A stretch of 64,000 nucleotides of DNA from Ostrinia nubilalis (lineage: Eukaryota; Arthropoda; Insecta; Lepidoptera; Crambidae). Each line of letters opens with the position of its first letter. The first letter of the stretch is position 1. The notes under the pieces were generated by a model, which saw only the letters and a list, made by a program, of their open reading frames with translations, was not told the DNA's origin and did not search any database. Shown in pieces: positions 57,778 through 64,000 of the stretch. The stretch spans positions 11,366,501-11,430,500 of the forward strand of contig NC_087098.1 of the NCBI RefSeq assembly GCF_963855985.1, in the 5' to 3' direction. The position numbers were made by a program, and so were the translations under genes.

Positions 57778-59763
57778 CTATTTATGGTTAGTAGACAAAT
57801 ACAATCTTAATTTTTTTACAAAACACTCTAAGGAGTTGGCAAAGATGTCGACGTCTTGGACGGTTTGCGTAAACATGTTTAAAAGACAGAGTGCCCTGGG
57901 AGTCGGTGTGTTGTTAGCATGCAGTGTGCGCAGGCCATCGGGGGCACAGAACAGGCGGTGCTGACGACGACCCGTACGTGTGTAATTATTTGGAACAAAT
58001 AAACTAATACTACGAAGCACGACAGGATTTTCTATTTTGCTACGCAGCAATAAGTAGTAGTGAATTGCTACCGACACTTTACGCCTCAGCTCAAGAGTAT
58101 CAAGACCAACCATGCCAGATACAAAAAGGGAGGGAAACAGAAACGGGTAATACCCAAAAGTTCGTTTGTAAAGATATCTGGAAAACTTACGTTGGACTTT
58201 CTCTAACATTTCTGAATACTTTTTCTCTCGAGGAGACCAGACCACTGCCCCATACTCCAACTTGCTACGGACGTAAGCGTTATATAGCATCACAGCCAGA
58301 CCAACAGTTCTAAACTGAGACGCTGTTCTCATTATGAACCCCAACACTCTGTTAGCACTTTTGCAAGTTGCAACAATATGCTCGCGAAAATTCAGTGCAG
58401 TGTCCATCATCAAACCCAAGTCTCTGATCTGGGTTACCCTCTCCAGAGGCCGATCTCCTAAGGCATATGAGTAAAACAAGGTATCATGAAGTCTTGAGAA
58501 AGTAATCACTTTGCTCTTAGATACGTTTAGGTCCAATTTATTTTCTACACTCCACTCAAGCACAGCTTGAATGTCCTGCTGCAGTAATATACAATCCCTT
58601 TCCTCGCTAACTTTCAAGTAGAGTTTTAAATCATCTGCAAACATTAGGCAATTAGCGTGTCGGAGCCTTTTGGGTAGATCATTTATCATGATCAGAAACA
58701 AGGTCGGCCCAAGAGTACTGCCCTGACTCACTCCCGACCTTGTATAGTACTCTTCAGATTGTTGGCCGCTCATTTGAACGTACTGTCTGCGATCTTTAAG
58801 ATAGTTGGCAAAGAAATGCAACAACTTCGGAGTAAAACCGACCAGGGAGAGCTTATTTAAGAGAACGTCGTTATTAACCACATCGAACGCTTTCCTAAAA
58901 TCAAAATAAGCCGCGTCAACCTGCAGATGTTGGTCCAATTTAGGCACTATGTAGTCGAGGAATACTATATGGTTTGTAGTTGTCGATCGTGCTGACCTAA
59001 AGCCATGCTGGGATTCGTCAAAATAAACCTTCATCTGTTGAGTTATCTGTCTATTAAGTATTGATTCAAATATTTTTGCGAAGGTTGACAAAACAGCTAT
59101 GGGTCTAAAATCAGTGATATCGTTCGATTGTCCACTCTTTGAAACAGGGGTTACCCTGGATACCTTCCACTGCAGAGGGTAGCTACAGTTTCCTATGCAG
59201 AGATTGAACAAATGGAGCAAAGGCAATTCAAGAGCCGTGGCGCAATCCCTAACAAGAAAAGCGGGCAAACGGTCAGGACCAACGGCGGACGTGGGTTTTA
59301 GTCGACGTACAGCATACTTTAAGTCAGCTAAAGTTATGCGATAAACACCTATTCTCGCCGAATCACATTGACCTCCGGCACCGCAAACAGCGGACGCGGC
59401 GTCCGCGTCAAGCAACGGAGTGTCCTTCGAAAACACTGAATGGAAATATTTTGCAAACGTAGAAGCTACATCCTGCTCAGCAACAGTGACACCTTGATAT
59501 TGATAATCGTTATAATACTGCCGCCCGCTCGCACGTCTTTCGCCAACGAACTTCCAGAATTTTTTTGGGTCTGATCTTATACCGGCTTCAATTGATTGCT
59601 TATATTTTAGATACGCTTCGCGAATGAGTGTCTTTATATGACTCCTATAATATTGAAATACCTCAAGATTAAATTGCAATCCTAATTGTTTATATTTACG
59701 GTGATGGAAGTATTTTATTTTTAATTTATATTTTATCTCTGGTGTATACCACGGAGGGTAGTA
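57778..59763 (-). CDS. LINE ORF2, C-terminal part: reverse transcriptase
   Basis: About 662 open codons on the minus strand. They begin in a linker with RYYPPWYTPEIKYKLK and contain the reverse-transcriptase blocks in order: GPDRLPAFLVRDC, FRPIAVLSTFAKIFE, YFDFRKAFDVVNNDVLL, RSGVSQGSTLGPTLFLIMIN and LMFADDLKLYL with the catalytic FADD. The thumb and C-terminal region follow (VRSKLEYGAVVWSP). It copies LINE RNA at a nicked target. Codons upstream of 59773 in the same frame belong to the inserted foldback element, so the natural N-terminal part is the separate endonuclease frame at 61140-62165. The two frames are in the same phase if the 1367-bp insertion and one 9-bp duplication are discounted. 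The RT frame itself shows no break. Confidence 0.9.
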   Translation of the reverse strand, partial: YYPPWYTPEIKYKLKIKYFHHRKYKQLGLQFNLEVFQYYRSHIKTLIREAYLKYKQSIEAGIRSDPKKFWKFVGERRASGRQYYNDYQYQGVTVAEQDVASTFAKYFHSVFSKDTPLLDADAASAVCGAGGQCDSARIGVYRITLADLKYAVRRLKPTSAVGPDRLPAFLVRDCATALELPLLHLFNLCIGNCSYPLQWKVSRVTPVSKSGQSNDITDFRPIAVLSTFAKIFESILNRQITQQMKVYFDESQHGFRSARSTTTNHIVFLDYIVPKLDQHLQVDAAYFDFRKAFDVVNNDVLLNKLSLVGFTPKLLHFFANYLKDRRQYVQMSGQQSEEYYTRSGVSQGSTLGPTLFLIMINDLPKRLRHANCLMFADDLKLYLKVSEERDCILLQQDIQAVLEWSVENKLDLNVSKSKVITFSRLHDTLFYSYALGDRPLERVTQIRDLGLMMDTALNFREHIVATCKSANRVLGFIMRTASQFRTVGLAVMLYNAYVRSKLEYGAVVWSPREKKYSEMLEKVQRKFSRYLYKRTFGYYPFLFPSLFVSGMVGLDTLELRRKVSVAIHYYLLLRSKIENPVVLRSISLFVPNNYTRTGRRQHRLFCAPDGLRTLHANNTPTPRALCLLNMFTQTVQDVDIFANSLECFVKKLRLYLSTNHK

Positions 59764-60411
59764 CCTCAGAGGGGGTGCCCTCTCAGACGCATAACATTTT
59801 TCATCATAATTTAGTTTGGCATAACAGTATTTGCATAAAGTTTTTTCGCATAAACTTTGATATGCATAGTTTTCTAAATGCATAATGGTTTCTTAGGCAT
59901 AATAATAACTTTCTCTAATTTTCAATACCATAATTTAAATAATCATAAATGTAAAGAACATAATTTTTATATTCCTAAAGTTTGTTTTGAATAAAATACA
60001 ATAAACATAATTTAATTATGTATAACATTTAAAGTCATAAATATTGTCTATAAGAACAACCAATATTGAAGAGTAAATAATTATGTATTTGTGATGTTGC
60101 GAACGATCCTCCTTCCACCTTTAATACTCTTTCGGCCTATAGATTTGTAAAAACTAAATTCTCTGTGTCATTGTCATTTTTGTTCTTAATTTTTGACCTG
60201 TCTCTTAGAAAACTTAAGCTCGTGAAAATACATTCTGTTTGATCTCGAATCCCTCTTATCTATTATAACGCACATATACAGTCGACATTTCTTTTACAAC
60301 ATTAAGCTTGCCTGGTCTGGAATTATGTAGATCCCGACTGGCCGTGGTCTCTTCCACGTGGTACTAGTCTGCCCTATACTAGAGTGTAATTTAAAAGCCG
60401 GAGGCGCGGAG

Positions 60412-60564
60412 GGAGTGCGGTCCTCGCTCGCTGTAACATATATCCGGCAGCCGTGCGAGCTGGAGCGGCTGAGGCTGGTCGCCGAAGGCGACCAGCAAGC
60501 CGAAGCTGCGGAAGCGAGCATGGCATGCCGGGTATATGTTACGCCAGAGCGGAAGGACCGCACT
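60412..60564. repeat. large imperfect palindrome in element B
   Basis: Arms of about 72-78 bases (for example GAGTGCGGTCCT and AGGACCGCACTTC; GTAACATATATCCGGCA and TGCCGGGTATATGTTAC) meet at a perfect GGTCGCC-GAA-GGCGACC hairpin at 60477-60493. Overall match is about 75-80%. It could form a long stem in DNA or RNA. Confidence 0.8.
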
Positions 60565-60596
60565 TCCCGCAGCGCCGGAGATAAGGCAATCCTAAT

Positions 60597-60805
60597 GCTT
60601 GCTTGCATGCTTGCTTGCTTGCATCCTTGCTTGCATGCATGCTTCCTTGCTGTTTGCCTGCATGCTTGCGTGCTTGCTGCTTGATTGCATGCTTGCTGCT
60701 TGCTTGCATGCTTGCTTGCATGCTTGCTTGCTGCTTGCTTACATGCTTGCAGCTTGCTTGCATGCTTGCTGTTTGATTGCATGCTTGTTTGCATGCTTGT
60801 TTGTC
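60597..60805. repeat. GCTT/GCAT microsatellite inside element B
   Basis: A (GCTT)n tract with GCAT and CTGC interruptions, the reverse-complement class of the tract in element A. It creates spurious Leu/Ala/Cys-rich and Ser/Gln/Lys-rich frames on both strands. Confidence 0.9.
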
Positions 60806-61139
60806 TATTTATATTAATTGTTAACTTATATTTTATATGTATAACATTTTTATATTTCATATTTTGTTAACATTATGGTATTTTGTATATTATGAATGGA
60901 AATATTTATGGCATTGGTTTAGATGCCAAAAAATGTTATGCCTAGAAATCGTTATTAAAAAAACAAGAATACAGAAAGAATATATACCAAAATATTATTA
61001 TAATAAAAGGGGTTATGGCAAAAAAATATATGCCTTATGATTTATTCTGTATGAGCGTTATGCGAAATGATGAGTATGCCAAAAAACTTTATGCACTCTT
61101 AAATTATGACAATATTTTTTATGCAACCGAATATGGACC

Positions 61140-62165
61140 CCTCAGAGGAGACCCTTTATGATTTTTTAATGGTACACTACTAGCTAAAACCTTCCCGAGT
61201 ACATCGTACATACATTCTGTGGCATAATCAACGTTTGTTTGCGCTAGCGTGTGGGTCCAGTCAATGTTACAGATGTCATCATAGAGTTTGGGAAAATCAG
61301 CTTTACGGAAATCCCACTCGGGCGCAGGGCAGGTATGTAGTGGGACGGTATTACTAGCGCCACAAGGGAACGAGCCACAGGGCATGGTTAGAGTGATCTC
61401 AAGAGGTGGGTGTTGGGTGTCCGGCGGCACCAGTGGCTCGACATCACCAGACACCACCAGCTCCTCAGGCCTCAAATTGGACAGCACTAGATCTAAGGCG
61501 CGACCATTACAATTTAGAACTGGGTTAAGTTGACGTAAGTTACAAAAATTCAAAAAACATTCAAATTGCCTTCTTACAGAGTTATTACATGAGTATAAAT
61601 TAAAATCGCCCATTATTAAAAGATTTAAAGCAGAGTATTTACACGTAGCGTTTTCTATACACGTCAAAACATTCAAATATTGCTCTTCACTACAATTAGG
61701 TGGTAAATATACTACACAGACCAAAATTTTAATATTTTTGCGGTTAACTAAGACAAAAATCAATTCTTTATCACAAGTGAGGCCATCAAGGTCAGTAACT
61801 AATTTAGCTGAGCATGTTTCACTTACAGCAAGCATAACTCCCCCCCAGCCAGCATCTCCTAATCGATCTTTCCTGAATACGAGATATCCCTGAGGAAACA
61901 ATTCAGAATTGAGAACTGAGCTATTAAGAAATGTTTCCGTTAATGCAATTAAGTCAAAACCGCTTGATGAACAAATATTATTATAAAAGGTCTCAGTTTT
62001 ACTTCTAAGGCCTCTAACGTTCTGATAATATACCCCTAGATTTAATACTTGACGTTTAGTTATCCTTGGGTTTGGAACGAAAATTCTGCCTCCAGGGCTT
62101 AACACAAATATCTTCTGCCCAGTTTGCAGGAGACATGACAGTATCGGCCAGTCTTGATGGAACAC
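61140..62165 (-). CDS. LINE ORF2, N-terminal part: apurinic/apyrimidinic-like endonuclease
   Basis: About 342 codons encode the target-nicking endonuclease of the LINE. Motifs in order: YYQNVRGLRSKTETFYN (Asn of the first box), LIALTETFLN (catalytic Glu box), FRKDRLGDAGWGGVMLAV, IKILVCVVYLPPNCS and LLIMGDFNLYS (Asp/Asn box), then LDLVLSN. The final SDH-type box is VPPDTQHPPLEITL, where a His is retained. The frame ends in the foldback insertion: after residue 342 the codons derive from element B and stop soon after. The start at 62165 overlaps the end of ORF1 by 110 nt, so the true start may be internal or by reinitiation. Confidence 0.88.
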
Positions 62166-62421
62166 TCAGCTTGAATGACGCATAGTCGCCCCTAGGCTGT
62201 AGTACTTCTACGGTGCACACGTCCGCTCCACAAACTGACGTCAAATGTTCGCGCACCTGCGCCTCAGTGGTGCCAGCCTTCACGTAAAACAGGTGCACAA
62301 ATCGGCGACGTTCAGATGGTTCAAGCCCGGTTGAACCAGGGCTGGCAGTACCACGTGTAACGCGAGACACGCGAATGGGTCTTCTAGTTACCTCTGTCCA
62401 AACCTCGTCGCCTTGGCTCAA
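62056..62421 (-). pseudogene. LINE ORF1, C-terminal part (frameshifted from the N-terminal part)
   Basis: About 121 codons with RRFVHLFYVKAGTTEAQVR, VREHLTSVCGADVCTVEV and WAEDICVKPWR, a small alpha-beta domain found at the end of ORF1 proteins of many insect LINEs. These proteins bind the element's RNA. It lies in another frame from 62418-62969, and the two overlap by 4 nt. The reading frame continues upstream on the minus strand to about 62480 before a stop, so a single small indel probably split one ORF1. Confidence 0.7.
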
Positions 62422-62969
62422 TGGAAGTGTGGCAGAAGCAACATCCGCAGGCTCCGCAGAAGCACTTGCGCAGCGACTTGATTGGAGTCTCTCCCAGTTG
62501 GTAAGTGCTGCCCTGTTGCCTTCTGAGGGGCAGACGTGGTCCCGACGCGGCTTCGCCCGGCGACAGAAGGTGGCTTTCCGGTCCTCATAGGCACAGGAGC
62601 GGCTACATCAACAGTATTAGTAATTTTATTTTCCAATAAATGTACCTTTGATTCCAACTTTCCAACTTTTTCGGTCAACTCAGTGATCGCCTGACACATT
62701 GGTGCAGTCAGCTCCTTGACAATTTTGCTAGTAAGTTCTGGCAGGCGTTCATCCAAGGCCCTAAGAAGTTCCTCTCGCATTATTAACCGAATGCTATCAA
62801 GACAATAAGTATCATCCGCCAATGACTCCTCAAAAGTATTTGTTTTACTGCCCCGCTTTGTGTTTACGTACTCAGGGCCCCCCGATGGGCTGTCAATACG
62901 GGCAAAGCCACTGACGTCACACGACACAGGAACGGCGTCCTTCAGTTTCTCGGTAGATCGATGCGTCAA
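62418..62969 (-). CDS. LINE ORF1, N-terminal part with coiled coil
   Basis: About 183 codons. Residues 60-115 form a coiled-coil-like stretch (EELLRALDERLPELTSKI, then ELTEKVGKLESKVHLLENKI) typical of the trimerising segment of LINE ORF1 proteins. The last 30 or so residues (LLRSLRMLLLPHFH) look out of frame compared with 62056-62421 and probably follow a frameshift. Upstream lies a GC-rich leader of about 300 nt to the LINE 5' end. Confidence 0.7.
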   Translation of the reverse strand: MTHRSTEKLKDAVPVSCDVSGFARIDSPSGGPEYVNTKRGSKTNTFEESLADDTYCLDSIRLIMREELLRALDERLPELTSKIVKELTAPMCQAITELTEKVGKLESKVHLLENKITNTVDVAAPVPMRTGKPPSVAGRSRVGTTSAPQKATGQHLPTGRDSNQVAAQVLLRSLRMLLLPHFH

Positions 62970-63276
62970 AACCTCGGGCGCGCTCGGCGGTCAATCGGAA
63001 CAAGTCGGGTGCAGTCAACAGCTGAGCGTTAACAGTGTCCTTGTTGAGGTAGGTCACGTTCACGGCCGTTATAGATTTACTTTTGAACTAAATTGGCTCA
63101 GAACTCGCGTAAAAATCGAGCGATTTGAGAACAGAACACCTCACTTTAAAGTTCGCAGCTCAAGCTTCAAGATGGTGTAACTTCACTGTGCAACTCGAGA
63201 CTTTTACACACGTTTGAGGCAGATAAACACGGATCGAACAAATATGCGTTTACTCGCGCAGACGCTCGCGCGCAAC

Positions 63277-63826
63277 TCTAAACATGTTACACAGCTTAAA
63301 AGAATAATTCGTTATCTTATTAAAACTAAAGATTTATGTATCAAGTATCAAGGTCATGAAAATTTAATGGGATATTCAGATTCTGATTATGCTGGGGATC
63401 TAGACACCAGAAAGTCTACTACTGGCTATATTTTTATGTTAAATGGTGGTCCTGTATCTTGGGCTAGTCAGAAGCAGTCTTGTATTGCATTATCAACCAC
63501 CGAGGCCGAGTTTATGGCTGGATGTGAGGCCGCCAAAAATCTTTTATGGTTGAAACAATTCTTTAAAGAAATTGATATTAATGTAAATTGCACAACTTTA
63601 TGTATTGATAACCAGAGTACAATTAAATTAATAAATAATCCAGTATATCATAAAAAAAACAAAACATATTGATGTTAAATTTAACTTTATTAGAGAGAAG
63701 GTACAGCATAACTTGATCAGTATTAAGTATGTGCCAAGTTCTGAACAATTGGCTGATATTTTGACAAAGGCTCTCCCTACTTCTAGATTTCAACACATAA
63801 GAGATGTAATATTGTCTGATAATTGA
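63277..63826 (+). pseudogene. copia Pol, C-terminal part: RNase H (frameshifted)
   Basis: This is the continuation of the copia polyprotein after the LINE. It opens with SKHVTQLKRIIRYL, then the RNase H blocks GYSDSDYAGDLDTRKSTTGY, WASQKQSCIALSTTEAEF (catalytic Asp and Glu) and LCIDNQSTIKLINNPVYH. In a run of eight A at 63652-63659 the frame appears to carry one extra base, giving an early stop at 63670-63672. Typical copia C-terminal sequence continues in the next frame to a TGA at 63824-63826. Codons from 63214 to 63276 belong to the LINE leader, not to copia. The A-run change may be a real mutation or a sequencing error. Confidence 0.85.
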
Positions 63827-64000
63827 TGGGTATCTTTTGTTATATATTTTTAGAATATACTGTTATGTTGTATAGAATACACTGTTAAGTTGAACACATA
63901 GTAGGTATGTGTAGTTTTTTTTGTTGTGTACTTATTATGTATACCTTTGAATATTTCTATTAGTTTAAGAGATGTTAATAGGTTAACTTTAAGCTTATGT
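63827..64000 (+). other. copia 3' untranslated region, element runs off the window
   Basis: AT-rich sequence after the Pol stop. TGTTGGAATT, the start of the 5' LTR, does not appear, so the 3' LTR is expected beyond 64000. No clear polypurine tract is seen yet. Confidence 0.5.

Larger units (their letters stand above)
59773..61139. mobile_element. foldback-like DNA element B inside LINE ORF2, 8-9-bp target duplication
   Basis: CCTCAGAGG flanks both sides (59764-59772 and 61140-61148). Left end: GGGTGCCCTCTCAGACGCAT. Right end, inverted: GGTCCATATTCGGTTGCAT. Both then share ATTTTT, TCATAATTTA and TGCATAAAGTTTTTT, so the terminal 100 bp or so are imperfect inverted repeats. GCATAA-type motifs recur every 15-20 bp for about 250 bp at each end. 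The centre holds a GC-rich palindrome (60412-60564), sequence shared with element A (TCTGCCCTA, CTAGAGTGTAATTT, GCAGCGCCGGAG) and a GCTT microsatellite (60597-60805). There is no transposase. Open frames here come from the microsatellite. Confidence 0.8.
57650..63276 (-). mobile_element. CR1/Jockey-group LINE inserted in the copia element
   Basis: A minus-strand non-LTR retrotransposon of about 5.6 kb, or about 4.25 kb without its own insertion. The 5' end is near 63276, where the GC-rich leader (AGTTGCGCGCGAGCG on the minus strand) meets copia sequence. The 3' end is an (AAAT)n tail at 57688-57650. ORF1 lies at about 62969-62056, endonuclease at 62165-61140 and reverse transcriptase at 59763-57778. 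It appears full length. A target duplication is not evident: the left flank is GACCGAGT and the right is TCTAAACATG. The FADDLKLY box and the tetranucleotide tail fit the CR1 group, with Jockey as the alternative. Confidence 0.85.

Noticed and set aside
59773..61139. hAT classification of element B
   Set aside because: An 8-bp reading of the duplication is possible, but element A shows 9 bp and the subrepeat arms fit foldback/MULE elements better. hAT is kept only as an alternative.
62860..63180. 106-codon plus-strand frame upstream of the copia RNase H part
   Set aside because: It is antisense to LINE ORF1 and leader sequence and has no motif.

Overview
The window looks like gene-poor, AT-rich nuclear DNA from an insect, most likely a moth or butterfly. 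The evidence is a non-autonomous Helitron with the ends and the (GTTT)n tract seen in lepidopteran genomes, several decayed LINE 3' ends of lepidopteran type, copia and CR1-like retroelements, and a long intronless Toll-type receptor gene. There are no bacterial-style operons. I recognise no tRNA or rRNA genes.

Layout. 1-4388 is unique-looking intergenic DNA with one GC-richer island. 4389-5795 is a Helitron-like element. 5796-6615 holds LINE and repeat fragments and a 117-bp tandem duplication. That duplication is interrupted by a 5.5-kb LTR element (6616-12124, minus strand). Its 180-bp LTRs are identical as far as I can read, its target duplication is CATAT, and its interior has no gag or pol but carries about 21 short palindromic repeats. 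12153-28162 is mostly non-coding: GC-rich islands, a cluster of TATCGATA sites, one candidate short exon (minus, near 21.1 kb), LINE remnants and a foldback repeat.

The one certain host gene is a single-exon Toll-family receptor on the minus strand (28797-32819, 1340 codons) with a plausible TATA/initiator promoter near 33.15-33.18 kb. 33.2-50.3 kb is intergenic, with small inverted-repeat elements and a decayed RTE-type reverse transcriptase at about 35.4-36.9 kb.

From 51 kb to the end the window is dominated by transposable elements. A foldback-like element (51144-52189, target duplication GGTTCAAAG) is followed by a four-copy array with a unit of about 178 bp. Then comes a three-level nest. 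A Ty1/copia element starts at 54052 and runs off the window end. A CR1/Jockey-group LINE on the minus strand (57650 to about 63276) interrupts it near the start of the RNase H region. That LINE is itself interrupted in ORF2 by a second foldback-like element (59773-61139, target duplication CCTCAGAGG). The two foldback elements share a GGGTG terminus, a related GC-rich core and a CAAG/CTTG microsatellite, so they look like one family. This family and the coding-empty LTR element are the most unusual things here.
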